NCBI RefSeq assembly: GCF_002941025.1
Contig: NZ_PTJS01000001.1
Span: forward strand, 806,001-870,000
Source: Streptomyces sp. QL37
GTDB taxonomy: Bacteria; Actinomycetota; Actinomycetes; Streptomycetales; Streptomycetaceae
DNA: 64,000 nucleotides
Reading direction: 5' to 3'
The notes under the pieces are model-generated. The model was not told where the DNA came from and searched no databases. It was given only the letters and a program-made list of their open reading frames with translations. The translations under genes were made by a program, and so were the position numbers. The number at the start of each line of letters is the position of its first letter. The stretch's first letter is position 1. Positions 51,853-61,875 of this stretch are shown one piece after another.

Positions 51853-53580
51853 TCACGGCCGAGGCCCCTCAGGGCCCGCGGTGCGGACCAGGTTGCCGGC
51901 GTTTTCCCGGTGCTCGTGTACGAGGCGGATCGCCATGGCACCTTCACCGGTGGCCGAGGCAACTCGTTTGACCGAGCCGCTCCTGACGTCTCCGGCTGCG
52001 TAGACCCCGGGAAGGCTGGTCTCCAGCAGCGCTGGACCACGGCCCAGCGAGTCCCACCGGGTCGCGTCGGCAGCAGCCTGGGCGTCCGCCCCGGTCAGGA
52101 CGAAGCCCTTCTCGTCCAGGGCGAGCACGCCCCTCAGCCATTCCGTGCGCGGGCGAGCCCCGATGAACACGAACAGCGCGGCGGCCCGCAGCGTGCGGCG
52201 CTCACCACTTGCGTTGTCCTCGACGCTCAGCGACTCCAGTCGCTCCTTCCCGGAGGCACCCCGGACTTCGGTGTGGAGCAGCACCTCGATCTTCGGGTGC
52301 CGTTCCACCTGGTCCACCAGGTAACGCGACATGTCCGCGTTGAGGTCGCTGCCCCGGACGAGGAGGTGGACTCCGGACGCGTGGTGGGCCAGGAACAGCG
52401 CCGCCTGTCCGGCGGAGTTGCCCCCGCCGACAACGGCGACCGGGTCCGCCTCGCATAGACTGGCCTCGTGCACGGTCGCCGCGTAGTAGACGCTGACGCC
52501 TTCCAGACGGTCGACGCCGGGCACTTCGAGCCTGCGGTACCGGACACCTGAGGCGAGCACCACGGTGTCCGCCCGGACTTGGGCCCCGTCCGCGAAGGTC
52601 ACCACGTACACGTCGTCCTCCGGGACGAGGCTGTTGGCCCGGGCCGGCACCATGAGGCGTGCACCGAATTTATGGGCCTGGAGCACCGCGCGTTCGATGA
52701 GTTCGCCTCCGGAGATGCCCGACGGGAAGCCGAGGTAGTTCTCGATGCGGGACGAGGTGCCTGCCTGGCCTCCGGTGGCCACGGCATCGACGGAAATCGT
52801 GGTGAGACCGTCGGAGGCGCCGTACACGGCGGCCGCGAGTCCCGCGGGGCCGGCGCCGACCACCATCACTTCGCACTGGGCGGCCTTCGGCGTGGGGGCG
52901 GGCAGCCCGATGAGCCTGGCGAGTTCGGCGTTGCTCGGATTGCGCAGCACCCGCTCGCCCTTCCAGAGGACCACCGGGGTTTCCTCGGGGCGGATGGAGA
53001 ACCGACGCAGCAGCGCCTCAGCCTCCTTGTCCCTTTCCAGATCCAGCCAGCGGTGGGGCAGCCGGTTGCGCGCAGCGAACTCACGCAGGCGCAGCGTGTC
53101 CCGCGAATAGCACGATCCCAGGATGCGGAATCCTGCGCCGAGGCCGATGAGCAGATACCGTCGGCCCAGATAGGCGCGGAGTATCACGTCGCCGAGTACG
53201 GGGTCGCGACCGACCAAGGTGCGTTGACGCTCCACCGGTATCGCCAGGATTTCTCCTGCCTCACGTACCACGGCCGTGTCGAACGCCGCCTGCCCCTCCA
53301 GCATGCCCAGTTCACCCAGGAACCTGCCCGGTCCGTGTGCCCCCACGGTGCGCTCTTCCGGCCCGCCGTGGTCCTGAAGTATCTCGACCGTCCCGCTGAG
53401 GATGGCGAGGAACTCCCGGAACGGCTCGCCCTCCTGATAGAGCACCTCACCTTCCGTGGTCCTGCGGCGCTCACCGTGCGCGGTCAGGTCCTGAAGCTGT
53501 TCCGGTGTCAGGCGCGGGAACGCCCCGTATCGGTCCGGCGTCTCGCGGACGGCACCATTGTCGTGCTGGGCAGTACTCAT
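51853..53580 (-). CDS. cNMP-binding domain fused to a thioredoxin-reductase-like flavoprotein
   Basis: A 575-residue protein starting at ATG 53580, overlapping the UBP-finger stop (TGATG). Residues 1-145 form a cyclic-nucleotide-binding-like barrel (EGEVLYQEGEPFREFLAILSGTVEIL, GRFLGELGMLEG). Residues about 155-245 resemble a thioredoxin-like fold (ILGSCYSRDTLRLREFAARNRLPHRWLDLE). Then come the FAD loop VMVVGAGPAGLAAAVYGAS and NADPH loop VAVVGGGNSAGQAALFLA. The redox-active CxxC of thioredoxin reductase is replaced by YYAATVHEA, so it cannot reduce thioredoxin in the usual way. It is the last gene of the chaperone/redox island. Confidence 0.9.
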   Translation of the reverse strand: MSTAQHDNGAVRETPDRYGAFPRLTPEQLQDLTAHGERRRTTEGEVLYQEGEPFREFLAILSGTVEILQDHGGPEERTVGAHGPGRFLGELGMLEGQAAFDTAVVREAGEILAIPVERQRTLVGRDPVLGDVILRAYLGRRYLLIGLGAGFRILGSCYSRDTLRLREFAARNRLPHRWLDLERDKEAEALLRRFSIRPEETPVVLWKGERVLRNPSNAELARLIGLPAPTPKAAQCEVMVVGAGPAGLAAAVYGASDGLTTISVDAVATGGQAGTSSRIENYLGFPSGISGGELIERAVLQAHKFGARLMVPARANSLVPEDDVYVVTFADGAQVRADTVVLASGVRYRRLEVPGVDRLEGVSVYYAATVHEASLCEADPVAVVGGGNSAGQAALFLAHHASGVHLLVRGSDLNADMSRYLVDQVERHPKIEVLLHTEVRGASGKERLESLSVEDNASGERRTLRAAALFVFIGARPRTEWLRGVLALDEKGFVLTGADAQAAADATRWDSLGRGPALLETSLPGVYAAGDVRSGSVKRVASATGEGAMAIRLVHEHRENAGNLVRTAGPEGPRP

Positions 53581-53843
53581 CAGACCAAAGCCTCGTGGAC
53601 GTAGCACCAGCGCCAGTCCTCTCCCGGTTGGAAGGACTGCACGATGGGGTGCTCGGCGCTGCCCGCGTGTCGGCGGGCGTGTTTGAGGGGTGAGGAGTCG
53701 CAGCAGCCGACGTGCCCGCAGGTGAGACAGAGCCGCAGGTGCACCCACGGGGAATGTTCCCTGAGGCATTCCTCGCAGCCCTGTGGGGTACGCGGCGTCA
53801 CTGGCCGCACCATTGCCAGGTGCGGATCCGGAATCGTGGCCAT
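53580..53843 (-). CDS. UBP-type zinc-finger protein
   Basis: An 87-residue protein starting at ATG 53843 (AAGAGGAGAAC upstream). It is one ZnF-UBP module: GCEECLREHSPWVHLRLCLTCGHVGCCDSSPLKHARRHAGSAEHPIVQSF, with the Cys/His zinc ligands in family order. In eukaryotes this fold binds ubiquitin C-termini; bacterial single-domain versions are widespread in actinobacteria next to flavoproteins like the one downstream. Its start/stop overlap with that gene indicates coupled translation. Confidence 0.9.
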   Translation of the reverse strand: MATIPDPHLAMVRPVTPRTPQGCEECLREHSPWVHLRLCLTCGHVGCCDSSPLKHARRHAGSAEHPIVQSFQPGEDWRWCYVHEALV

Positions 53844-53949
53844 GACGTTCTCCTCTTGTGGATGGTTACTCGGCTGCGGCCCCGCGATGGTTTCAGTCCG
53901 GTCGCGGGTGCTCACGCAAAAGCCCAAGCCGTGGCGATCAGTCCAACGG

Positions 53950-54378
53950 CTACGGCAGTACGGCTGCCAGCGAGTTGGGCAGGCCGGACTTGAGGTGATC
54001 CCACTCCCCTTCACTGACGTAGCGCTTCAGGGACTCCAGCACGGTGCGCACGACCGTTTCGATGCCGCCGTCGACCGCGTAGGGAAAGTCGTCCCTTACG
54101 CGCTGGAAGAATTCCTCGCCACTGAGTTTCACTGGTGTCTCCGACGGCTTCCATCCGTCGTAGTAGACGCCGCGGATCAGAGTCGGAAGCTGCGCCCCCA
54201 GGTGCGCGGCCCCGTCGACGGAGAGACGGTCCCGTAGCCGGTGCAGGACGGCGCGCAAAGCGGCGTACGACTGTTTCCGGCGTTCCTTGGGCCAGCCGTT
54301 GGCTTCCTCGATGTCCCTGAGGAGCCGATTGGCTTTGTCCACCATGGTATCGAAGGAGGAGAATGTCGTTTCACTCAT
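53950..54378 (-). CDS. DUF2267 protein
   Basis: A 142-residue protein starting at ATG 54378 (MSETTFSSFDTMVDKANRLL). DUF2267 features are NGWPKERRKQSYAALRAVLHRLRDRLSVDGAAHLGAQLPTLIRGVYYDGWKPSETP and LSGEEFFQRVRDDFPYAVDGGIETVVRTVLESLKRYVSEGEWDHLKSGLPNSLAAVLP. Function unknown; the family is often found among stress genes, and here it sits between thioredoxin and the UBP finger in one strand-uniform cluster. Confidence 0.9.
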   Translation of the reverse strand: MSETTFSSFDTMVDKANRLLRDIEEANGWPKERRKQSYAALRAVLHRLRDRLSVDGAAHLGAQLPTLIRGVYYDGWKPSETPVKLSGEEFFQRVRDDFPYAVDGGIETVVRTVLESLKRYVSEGEWDHLKSGLPNSLAAVLP

Positions 54379-54469
54379 TTCACGGCTCTTTTCGTTACCG
54401 GAGGTGGGCGGTGACGGGCCGTCATCCGCGCGGTTTCGGGGAGCCCTTGTGGTGGCCGGGTCAGGTGGC

Positions 54470-54928
54470 TCACCGCCCCGCAGCGGTCTGCCGGCCTTCC
54501 AGGGCCTGTTCGACCCACCGACGCAGGACGTGCGCGGGTGCCGCACCGGCCTGCCGGGCGACCGTCTCGCCTCGGTCCTGTACGAGCAGCGTGGGCACTG
54601 CTTGGACCTCGAACCGACGGCTGACTCCGGGGTTCTTGTCGATGTCGACCTTGACGAGCTTGATCCGTCCGGCGAGGTCCTGGGCGACCTGTTCGAGGGC
54701 GGGGCTGACCATGCGGCAGGGGCCGCACCAGGTGGCCCAGAGGTCGACGACGACGGGTTGGACGGCGTTGTCGGCGACTTCGGTGAAGTCGTCGTCACCC
54801 GCGTCGACGACCCACGGCAGCGGTTGCTTGCAGTGGCCGCATTTCGGGCGCCCCTCGGAGGCAACAGGAATGCGGTTGTCGCGCCCGCAGTGCGGGCAGG
54901 ACACCGTCGTTGTCCGGGTGGTGTTCAC
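54470..54928 (-). CDS. trxC: Thioredoxin with N-terminal zinc ribbon (Trx2/TrxC type)
   Basis: This 152-residue protein starts at GTG 54928, overlapping the clpB stop by 4 bp. N-terminal cysteines 11, 14, 30 and 33 (CPHC, CGHC) form the zinc-ribbon typical of Trx2, and the active site is WCGPC at Cys68/Cys71. Trx2-type proteins resist oxidative inactivation and, in E. coli, couple redox state to chaperone function. Coupling to clpB supports joint expression during proteotoxic and oxidative stress. Confidence 0.92.
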   Translation of the reverse strand: MNTTRTTTVSCPHCGRDNRIPVASEGRPKCGHCKQPLPWVVDAGDDDFTEVADNAVQPVVVDLWATWCGPCRMVSPALEQVAQDLAGRIKLVKVDIDKNPGVSRRFEVQAVPTLLVQDRGETVARQAGAAPAHVLRRWVEQALEGRQTAAGR

Positions 54929-57564
54929 GCCGCCCTCGCCTCCCGGAAATCCTCCTGCTGGTCGTAGGTGACCACCAGCTCTCCGTGTTCGGCGTCGACG
55001 CGGACCGTAGCGCCGTCCTGGACGTCGCCGCGCAGAAGGGCACGCCCGACCAGCGTCTCGACCTCGTGGGAGATGTATCGCCGCAGCGGCCGGGCCCCGT
55101 ACACCGGGTCGTAGCCCTGGTGGGAGATCAGCTCCCGGGCCGCATCGGTGAGTTCTACGGTGATGCGGCGATCCGCCAGCCGCTGACGCAGTTCGTCGAA
55201 CTGCAGCTCCACGATTCGTTCGATCTGCCGCTCACCCAGCGGTTTGAACAGCACGATGTCATCGACGCGGTTGAGGAATTCCGGACGGAAGTGGCCGCGC
55301 AGCTCGCCCATCACCAGAGCGCGGGCGTCAGGCTTGATCTCACCCTCGGCGGTGGCGCCGTCGAGGAGGTGTTCGGAGCCGATGTTGGACGTCATGATGA
55401 TCACGGTGTTGCGGAAGTTGACTGTGCGGCCTTGAGCATCGGTGATGCGGCCGTCATCGAGGATCTGCAGCAGGGTGTTGAAGACGTCGCTGTGCGCCTT
55501 CTCGATCTCGTCGAACAGCACAACCGAGTACGGCTTGCGGCGTACGGCCTCGGTGAGCTGGCCGCCTTCCTCGTAGCCGACGTATCCGGGTGGTGCGCCC
55601 ATGAGCCTGCTGACGGTGTGCCGCTCCTGGTACTCACTCATGTCGAGGCGGACCATGTTCTCCTCGGAGTCGAACAGCGCCCGGGCGAGGGTCTTGGTCA
55701 GCTCGGTCTTCCCTACGCCGGTGGGGCCGAGGAAGATGAAGGAGCCGATGGGGCGGCGAGGGTCGCGGATGCCGGAGCGGGCACGGATGATCGCGTCGGC
55801 GACGAGCTGGACGGCCTCGTCCTGGCCGACGACGCGCTCGCGAAGGATCTCGTCGAGGCGCAGCAGCTTGTCGCGTTCACCCTCCTGCAGGCGGGAGACC
55901 GGGATGCCGGTCCAGGCGGCGACGATCTCGGCGATCTCCTCTTCGGTGACCACCTCGCGCAGCAACCGGTTCTGTCCCTGCCTGGTGGCCAGCTGCTCCT
56001 CCTCCGCTGCCAGTCGGCGCTCCAGGTCCTGGAGGCGGCCGTAACGGAGTTCGGCGGCGCGGTTGAGGTCGTAGGCGCGTTCGGCCTCCTCCGCCTCGTG
56101 GCGGACCTGCTCCAGTTCCTGGCGCAGTTCCTGCACCCGCCGGATCGCCTGCCGCTCGGCCTCCCACTGGGCGTGTTTGGAGTCGGCCTCACCGCGAAGG
56201 TCGGCCAACTCCTTCCGCAGTTCCTCCAGGCGGGTTCTGCTGGCGGGGTCGGTCTCCTTGGAGAGGGCGGCTTCCTCGATCTCCAGGCGGGTGACGCGGC
56301 GGGTGATCTCGTCGAGTTCGGCAGGCATGGAGTCGATCTCGGTGCGCAGCCGGGCGCATGCCTCGTCGACGAGGTCGATGGCCTTGTCGGGCAGGAATCG
56401 ATCGGTGATGTAGCGGTGGCTGAGCGTGGCGGCGGAGACCAGCGCGGTGTCCTGGATCTTGACGCCGTGGAAGACTTCCAGGCGTTCACGCAGTCCACGC
56501 AGGATGGAGATGGTGTCCTCGACGTTCGGCTCGTCGACCAGGACCTGTTGGAACCGTCGTTCGAGGGCTGCGTCCTTTTCGATGTGTTTGCGGTACTCGT
56601 CGAGGGTGGTGGCGCCGATCATGTGCAGTTCGCCGCGGGCGAGCATCGGCTTGAGCATGTTTCCCGCGTCCATGGCCCCTTCTGCGGCGCCCGCACCGAC
56701 GACGGTGTGCAGTTCGTCGACGAAGAGCAAGATGCCGCCTTGTGCGGCCTTGACCTCGCTGAGCACGGCCTTGAGGCGTTCCTCGAACTCGCCTCGGTAT
56801 TTGGCGCCGGCGACCAGGGAGCCCATGTCGAGGGCGAACACGATCTTGTCGCGGAGTCCTTCGGGGACATCGCCGCGTACGATGCGCTGGGCGAGGCCTT
56901 CGACGATGGCGGTCTTGCCGACACCGGGGTCTCCGATGAGGACCGGATTGTTCTTGGACTTGCGGCTCAGGATCTGGGTGACGCGGCGGATCTCGGCGTC
57001 CCGGCCGATGACCGGGTCGAGCCTGCCTTCCTTGGCCTCGGCGACGAGATCGCGGCCGTACTTCTCCAGAGCCTCGTAGGCCACTTCGGGGTTGGCGGAG
57101 GTGACGCGCTGGTTGCCGCGGACCTGGGTGAGCGCGCCCAGGAACGAGTCCCTCGTGATACCTGCCTGGTTGAGCAGACGTCCGGCGGCTGTCGATGCCC
57201 CCTCTTCGGCCAGGGCGAGCAGGAGGTGCTCCACGGACACGTACTCGTCCTTGAGGCGTTTGGCCTCCCGTTCAGCGGCGTCGAGCAGGCCGGCGAGGCG
57301 CTGAGTGACGAAGACCTGGCCGGGTGTCGCACCGGGGCCGGTGACCTTCGGGCGGCGGGAGAGTTCTTCGCGCACGGTCGCGCGCAGTTCCTTCGGCTCG
57401 GTTCCGGCCTGTTGCAGCAGCCGTGGGATCAGCCCGTCCTCCTGATCGAGGAGTGCGAGCAGCAGGTGTTCTCCGTCCACTTCGGTCTGCCCCATGCGGC
57501 CGGCCGCGCTCTGGGCCTCCTGGAGGGCTTCCTGGGATTTCTGTGTGAGACGGTTCATGTCCAT
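54925..57564 (-). CDS. clpB: ATP-dependent disaggregase ClpB
   Basis: This 879-residue protein has the full ClpB architecture. Two N-terminal Clp_N repeats come first ([28 protein letters not shown]), then NBD1 with Walker A GDPGVGKT (residues 211-218), and a coiled-coil middle domain at about 405-525 rich in [19 protein letters not shown] heptads. NBD2 has Walker A GPTGVGKT and the pore motif [15 protein letters not shown]-terminal D2-small domain ends in REARAA. It works with DnaK to dissolve aggregates. Start ATG 57564 (MDMNRL) or 57558; the latter would give an ATGA overlap with the MerR gene. This is probably a second, island-borne ClpB. Confidence 0.96.
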   Translation of the reverse strand: MDMNRLTQKSQEALQEAQSAAGRMGQTEVDGEHLLLALLDQEDGLIPRLLQQAGTEPKELRATVREELSRRPKVTGPGATPGQVFVTQRLAGLLDAAEREAKRLKDEYVSVEHLLLALAEEGASTAAGRLLNQAGITRDSFLGALTQVRGNQRVTSANPEVAYEALEKYGRDLVAEAKEGRLDPVIGRDAEIRRVTQILSRKSKNNPVLIGDPGVGKTAIVEGLAQRIVRGDVPEGLRDKIVFALDMGSLVAGAKYRGEFEERLKAVLSEVKAAQGGILLFVDELHTVVGAGAAEGAMDAGNMLKPMLARGELHMIGATTLDEYRKHIEKDAALERRFQQVLVDEPNVEDTISILRGLRERLEVFHGVKIQDTALVSAATLSHRYITDRFLPDKAIDLVDEACARLRTEIDSMPAELDEITRRVTRLEIEEAALSKETDPASRTRLEELRKELADLRGEADSKHAQWEAERQAIRRVQELRQELEQVRHEAEEAERAYDLNRAAELRYGRLQDLERRLAAEEEQLATRQGQNRLLREVVTEEEIAEIVAAWTGIPVSRLQEGERDKLLRLDEILRERVVGQDEAVQLVADAIIRARSGIRDPRRPIGSFIFLGPTGVGKTELTKTLARALFDSEENMVRLDMSEYQERHTVSRLMGAPPGYVGYEEGGQLTEAVRRKPYSVVLFDEIEKAHSDVFNTLLQILDDGRITDAQGRTVNFRNTVIIMTSNIGSEHLLDGATAEGEIKPDARALVMGELRGHFRPEFLNRVDDIVLFKPLGERQIERIVELQFDELRQRLADRRITVELTDAARELISHQGYDPVYGARPLRRYISHEVETLVGRALLRGDVQDGATVRVDAEHGELVVTYDQQEDFREARAA

Positions 57565-57965
57565 GGGGGTGTATCACTCCTCGTGCCGCGGCCGCGCAGG
57601 GCGGTTTCGAGCAGGCTGATGCGGTCGAGCAGGTCGAGCACCAGGCCGATGGATGCGTAGTTGAGGCAGAGTCCGGAACGCAGCCGCTGAATGCGGGCCA
57701 GTACCGCTGGGGCGTCGCGGTGGAAGACCAGGTGGCCGGCGGCGTCGCGTTCGGCGTCGACCAGCCCGAGGGCGACGAACCGGCGGACCAGATCAGGATG
57801 GAGACCCGATCGACGGGCCACGGCCTCCAGGGAAAGTCTCGGCGTGGGAACGAGCGCATACCGGGCAACCGTCGAAGCGGTGGCGACATAGGTGACCGGC
57901 TGTGCCGGACGGTCGCCTGCACCGGACCGGCCAGTGCCTGCCGCTCCCGTGGGTCGGTCGTTCAT
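57555..57965 (-). CDS. MerR-like chaperone modulator (CbpM/HspR-like)
   Basis: This 136-residue protein overlaps dnaJ (4 bp) and clpB. A single MerR-type helix-turn-helix ([39 protein letters not shown]) is followed by a helical dimerisation region with [25 protein letters not shown]. Position next to a CbpA-type DnaJ points to a CbpM-like inhibitor of the J-protein; similarity to HspR also allows a repressor role. No HAIR sites (CTTGAGT-N7-ACTCAAG) are visible near dnaK, which argues against a classical HspR. Confidence 0.8.
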   Translation of the reverse strand: MNDRPTGAAGTGRSGAGDRPAQPVTYVATASTVARYALVPTPRLSLEAVARRSGLHPDLVRRFVALGLVDAERDAAGHLVFHRDAPAVLARIQRLRSGLCLNYASIGLVLDLLDRISLLETALRGRGTRSDTPPWT

Positions 57966-58915
57966 CGCGTCCTCCTGGGGTCGAACGAGGAGATCGCGGC
58001 GAGCTCCTCGAACAGTTCACGCTCCCGTTCGCCAAGCGTGGGTGGCACCATGACGCGGAGTTCGGCGTACAGGTCGCCGTTCGCACCGCGCGGGTTCGGC
58101 ATGCCCTCTCCGCGCAGCCGCAGCCGACGGCCGCTGGACGAACCGGCGGGTACTGTGACCTTGGCTGTGCCACCGCCGGGGGTGGGCACCGGCACGGTCG
58201 CACCCAGGGCCGCCTCCCAGGGGGTGACCGGGATCTGCACGTGGACATCGCGGCCGTCCAGCCGGAACCGGGGGTGGGACTGAATCCTCACCCGCAGGTG
58301 CAGGTCGCCCGCGGGTGCGGCACCACTGCCCCGGCCTCCCTCTCCCGCCAGCCGGATGCGCTGCCCGTCGGTGACGCCCGGTGGGACGTCGACCTCGTAG
58401 CGCCGCGGCTGCCCGGTGGGTCCTGCGAGTGTGACGGCACGGCGGCCGCCCTTGTACGCCTCCTCGACGGTGAGCGGCAGTTCGGCCTCCTGGTCGGCTC
58501 CCGGTACGCCCGCGGAGCCGGCGCCTGCGCCGAAGAGCGAGCCGAGCAGATCCTCGATGTCGACATCCTCGGCTGAGAACCCATCGCCGAAGCCGGTGGT
58601 GTACCGGCCGCCGGGGCCGGCCGCGCCTGCGGTCCGCCGGGCACGGGGTCCGCCACCCGCTCCGGCCGCGACCCGGTCGTCGAAGTCTTCGGGGATCTTG
58701 CGGAAGTCTTCGCCGAAGCGGTCGTAGCGTGCCCGGGTCTTCGGGTCGGACAGGACGCTGTATGCCTCGTTGAGGTCCTTGAAGCGTTCCTCCGCCGCCG
58801 GATCCTTGTTGACGTCGGGATGGTGCTTGCGGGCGAGCTTGCGATACGCCTGCTGGATCTCGTCCTGGCTCGCGCTCCGCGACACTCCCAGCACTTCGTA
58901 GAAGTCCCGTGCCAT
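57962..58915 (-). CDS. DnaJ-family co-chaperone, CbpA type
   Basis: This 317-residue protein has a J-domain at 1-66 with His32-Pro33-Asp34, a Gly-rich linker, then two beta-sandwich client-binding domains ([55 protein letters not shown]). The cysteine-rich zinc finger (CxxCxGxG repeats) of canonical DnaJ is absent, so this is the type II/CbpA form. It stimulates DnaK ATPase. It sits between grpE and the modulator gene. Confidence 0.94.
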   Translation of the reverse strand: MARDFYEVLGVSRSASQDEIQQAYRKLARKHHPDVNKDPAAEERFKDLNEAYSVLSDPKTRARYDRFGEDFRKIPEDFDDRVAAGAGGGPRARRTAGAAGPGGRYTTGFGDGFSAEDVDIEDLLGSLFGAGAGSAGVPGADQEAELPLTVEEAYKGGRRAVTLAGPTGQPRRYEVDVPPGVTDGQRIRLAGEGGRGSGAAPAGDLHLRVRIQSHPRFRLDGRDVHVQIPVTPWEAALGATVPVPTPGGGTAKVTVPAGSSSGRRLRLRGEGMPNPRGANGDLYAELRVMVPPTLGERERELFEELAAISSFDPRRTR

Positions 58916-58921
58916 GACAGC

Positions 58922-59527
58922 TCACTCCCGCTTCGCGACAGTCACGGTGGCGGGCCTGAGCTGCCGATCGCCGTCGCCGTAGCCCGGGCGCAGTACCTGC
59001 ACGACGGTGCCTGGCTCGACGTCGGGGTCATCGACCACGCCGACCACCTCGTGCCGGGCCGGGTCGAAGGTGACGCCGGTCTCCGCGTGCCGCGGGTAGC
59101 CGAGCAGTTCGAGGACGTTCACCGCCTGGTCGCGGACTGCTCGGATGCCTTCCACGACCGCGCCTGAATCGGCGTCGGCGTGGGACAGGGCGAGTTCGAG
59201 GTTGTCCAGGACGGGCAGGAAGGCTGCGGCGGTACGGGAACGCTCGACCGTCCGCTCACGCTCCAGTTCCCTGGCGTGACGCTTGCGCAGGTTGTCGAGG
59301 TCGGCGAGCGCACGCCGCCAGCGGTCCTCCAGTTCCTGCATCGCGGCGATGTGCTCGTCCTGCGCGGGTGCAGGGCCGACGGCGTCGGATCCCGTTTCGT
59401 CGTTCGTCGTTTGCGGCCGGAGAGGCGTGGTGGGTTGACGCGAGTCCTCGCGGGGAGGGTGTACGGCGCCTTCCGGGGCCGGTTCGGCCGGCATGACCCG
59501 GTCGGGTTCGTCGGGGTGTCGGGGCAT
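58922..59527 (-). CDS. grpE: Nucleotide exchange factor GrpE
   Basis: This 201-residue protein starts at ATG 59527, 7 bp after the dnaK stop. An acidic, Pro-rich N-terminus of about 60 residues precedes the coiled coil ([36 protein letters not shown]) and the beta-wing domain ([39 protein letters not shown]). GrpE releases ADP from DnaK. Order and spacing indicate one transcript with dnaK and dnaJ. Confidence 0.93.
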   Translation of the reverse strand: MPRHPDEPDRVMPAEPAPEGAVHPPREDSRQPTTPLRPQTTNDETGSDAVGPAPAQDEHIAAMQELEDRWRRALADLDNLRKRHARELERERTVERSRTAAAFLPVLDNLELALSHADADSGAVVEGIRAVRDQAVNVLELLGYPRHAETGVTFDPARHEVVGVVDDPDVEPGTVVQVLRPGYGDGDRQLRPATVTVAKRE

Positions 59528-59534
59528 GGCGGCC

Positions 59535-61433
59535 TCAACCCTTGTCGAATTCGGCGTCGATGACATCGTCGTCACCGTTGCCACCACTCGGGGAACCGCC
59601 GGCGGCGGCGTCCTGGCCCGGGCCTCCCGTGGCGGTGGCACCCTGCTGGGCAGCCAGACCGGCGAGGACCTGCTGGAGTTCGGAGGCCAGCGGCCGCACA
59701 CGCTCCACGCCCGCCTCTTCCTTGACCGCCGCCCGGGCATCGGAGACGAGCAGCTCGGCACGTGCCTTCTCGTGCGCGGGAACTGCGTCGCCCAGTTCCG
59801 CGAGGCTCTTCTCGACCTGGTACGCGACGGCATCGAGCTCGTTGCGGGCGTCGACGGCCTCGCGGAGCTCTCGGTCCTGGCCCTGGTTGCGTTCGGCCTC
59901 CTGGACCATGCGTTCTACCTCACCGCGGTCCAGGTTGGAGCTTTCGCTGATGGTGATGCCCTGTTCCTTGCCGGTGTCCCCGTCGCGCGCCTTGACATTG
60001 AGGATGCCGTTGGCGTCGATGTCGAAGGTGACCTCGATCTGCGGTTCGCCTCGCGGGGCCGGCCGGATGTCGGTGAGCTGGAACCGGCCGAGCACCCGGT
60101 TGTCGGCAGCCCGCTCGCGCTCACCCTGGAGGACCACTACATCGACGGCCGGCTGGTTGTCCTCGGCCGTGGAGAACGTCTCGGTACGCCGCACCGGGAT
60201 GGTGGTGTTCCGCTCGATGATCTTCGTCATGACTCCGCCGCGCGTCTCGACGCCCAGCGACAGCGGTGTGACATCGAGCAGCAGGACGTCCTTGACCTCG
60301 CCCTTGAGCACCCCGGCCTGGATCGCGGCGCCCAGGGCCACGACTTCGTCGGGGTTGACGCTCATGTTGGGGTCCTTGCCGCCGGTCAGCCGGCGCACCA
60401 GGGCCTGGACCGCTGGTATGCGTGTGGAGCCGCCTACGAGGATGACCTCGTCGATGTCGCTCTCACCGACCTTGGCGTCGGCCATTGCCTGTTTGACGGG
60501 CTCCAGGCACCGTTCCACGAGGTCGCCGGTGATCTGCTCGAACGTGGACCGCATGACGGAGTCGGTGAGGTGTTTGGGGCCCGCCGCGTCGGCGGTGATG
60601 AAAGGCAGGCTGACCTGCGTCTGCGTCACCGAACTGAGCTCGGTCTTGGCTTTCTCCGCCGCTTCGAACAGTCGTTGCAGCGCCTGCGGGTCATTACGCA
60701 GGTCGATGCCGTTCTCCTTCTGGAAGCCGTCTGCGAGATGGTCCACCAGACGCCGGTCGAAGTCGTCGCCGCCCAGGTGGCTGTCCCCGGCGGTGGAGCG
60801 CACCTCCACCACGCCGTCGCCGACGTCGAGGATGCTCACGTCGAAGGTGCCGCCGCCCAGGTCGAAGACGAGGACGGTCTCGTGCTCCTTCTTGTCCATG
60901 CCGTACGCAAGGGCGGCCGCCGTGGGCTCGTTGATGATCCGCAGCACCTCCAGACCCGCGATCCGGCCGGCATCCTTGGTGGCGGTGCGCTGGGCGTCGT
61001 TGAAGTAGGCGGGCACCGTGATGACCGCCTCCGTGACGCGCTCCCCCATCTGCTTGGAGGCGTCGTCGGCGAGTTTGCGCAGCACCTGTGCGCTGATCTC
61101 CTCAGGCGCGTACAGCTTGTCGCGCACCTTGAAGCGGGCCGCCCCGCCTTCACCCTCGACGACGTCGTACGCCACCGCTTTCGCCTCGTCGGAGATCTCG
61201 TCGAAGTGCCGGCCTATGAATCGCTTGGCCGAGTAGATGGTGCCCTTGGGGTTGAGGATCGCCTGGCGCCGGGCCATCTGGCCCACCAGGCGCTCCCCGG
61301 TGTCGGTGAAGGCAACCACGGACGGTGTCGTCCGGTTGCCCTCGGTGTTGGGCACGACGGACGGCTCGCCGCCCTCCCACACGGCGATCACCGAATTGGT
61401 GGTACCCAGGTCGATACCCACTGCCCTGGCCAT
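59535..61433 (-). CDS. dnaK: Chaperone DnaK (Hsp70)
   Basis: This 632-residue protein starts at ATG 61433 with GGGAGGAG upstream. The ATPase domain has [48 protein letters not shown] and [14 protein letters not shown]. The substrate-binding domain has [44 protein letters not shown]. The lid is followed by a Gly-rich tail ending [12 protein letters not shown]. It is the first gene of the island. The co-chaperones directly downstream are a matched set, so this is a self-contained second Hsp70 system, probably in addition to a housekeeping dnaK elsewhere. Confidence 0.95.
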   Translation of the reverse strand: MARAVGIDLGTTNSVIAVWEGGEPSVVPNTEGNRTTPSVVAFTDTGERLVGQMARRQAILNPKGTIYSAKRFIGRHFDEISDEAKAVAYDVVEGEGGAARFKVRDKLYAPEEISAQVLRKLADDASKQMGERVTEAVITVPAYFNDAQRTATKDAGRIAGLEVLRIINEPTAAALAYGMDKKEHETVLVFDLGGGTFDVSILDVGDGVVEVRSTAGDSHLGGDDFDRRLVDHLADGFQKENGIDLRNDPQALQRLFEAAEKAKTELSSVTQTQVSLPFITADAAGPKHLTDSVMRSTFEQITGDLVERCLEPVKQAMADAKVGESDIDEVILVGGSTRIPAVQALVRRLTGGKDPNMSVNPDEVVALGAAIQAGVLKGEVKDVLLLDVTPLSLGVETRGGVMTKIIERNTTIPVRRTETFSTAEDNQPAVDVVVLQGERERAADNRVLGRFQLTDIRPAPRGEPQIEVTFDIDANGILNVKARDGDTGKEQGITISESSNLDRGEVERMVQEAERNQGQDRELREAVDARNELDAVAYQVEKSLAELGDAVPAHEKARAELLVSDARAAVKEEAGVERVRPLASELQQVLAGLAAQQGATATGGPGQDAAAGGSPSGGNGDDDVIDAEFDKG

Positions 61434-61875
61434 GACGAACTCCTCCCGGTGCTGCGGCCTGCGCCGACTCTCCGGTTCACTTCGTTCAGGAACGGATAGG
61501 GCCTCCGCAGGTAGCCCGCGGCGCGTGAGCCACTGCGTCGCCTCGATCACCTCGTACCGGCTCGGCCGTTTCGAGCGGAGCGACGCTCAACCTCGGCAAC
61601 CGCACCAGCAGGGCGCGCAACGGCGAGGCGGGCGATCTGTCATTCAGCTCAGCTACCGCCCTGCCCCTCGTGCCGGTTTACACGCGGAGGGCTTCGAACG
61701 CACCCCAGCATGGGGGACCGCGTGTTTCCACGCCTGCGCCTGGCCGGTCAGAAGTACACGTGCCCGGTCACCCCACGAGCACTAGAGTGGAAATACGGAT
61801 ATGTCGCACGGGTGGAACGTGAGTGGGTAGCCGAAAGACCGCTGGTCCCGCCCTCCGAGGACCGGGAGTGATCCC
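61434..61875. other. Divergent control region of the chaperone island and PucR-type regulator
   Basis: About 440 bp without a gene. No CIRCE (TTAGCACTC-N9-GAGTGCTAA) or HAIR element is present. A short inverted repeat CGTTC-AG-GAACG at 61483-61494 lies about 50 bp upstream of dnaK. A less GC-rich stretch at 61781-61806 (ACTAGAGTGGAAATACGG) is the best place for the regulator promoter. No boxes can be assigned with confidence. Confidence 0.4.

Noticed and set aside
61434..61600. Search for CIRCE or HAIR heat-shock operators upstream of dnaK
   Set aside because: No sequence close to either consensus is present; only a short 5-bp inverted repeat was found.
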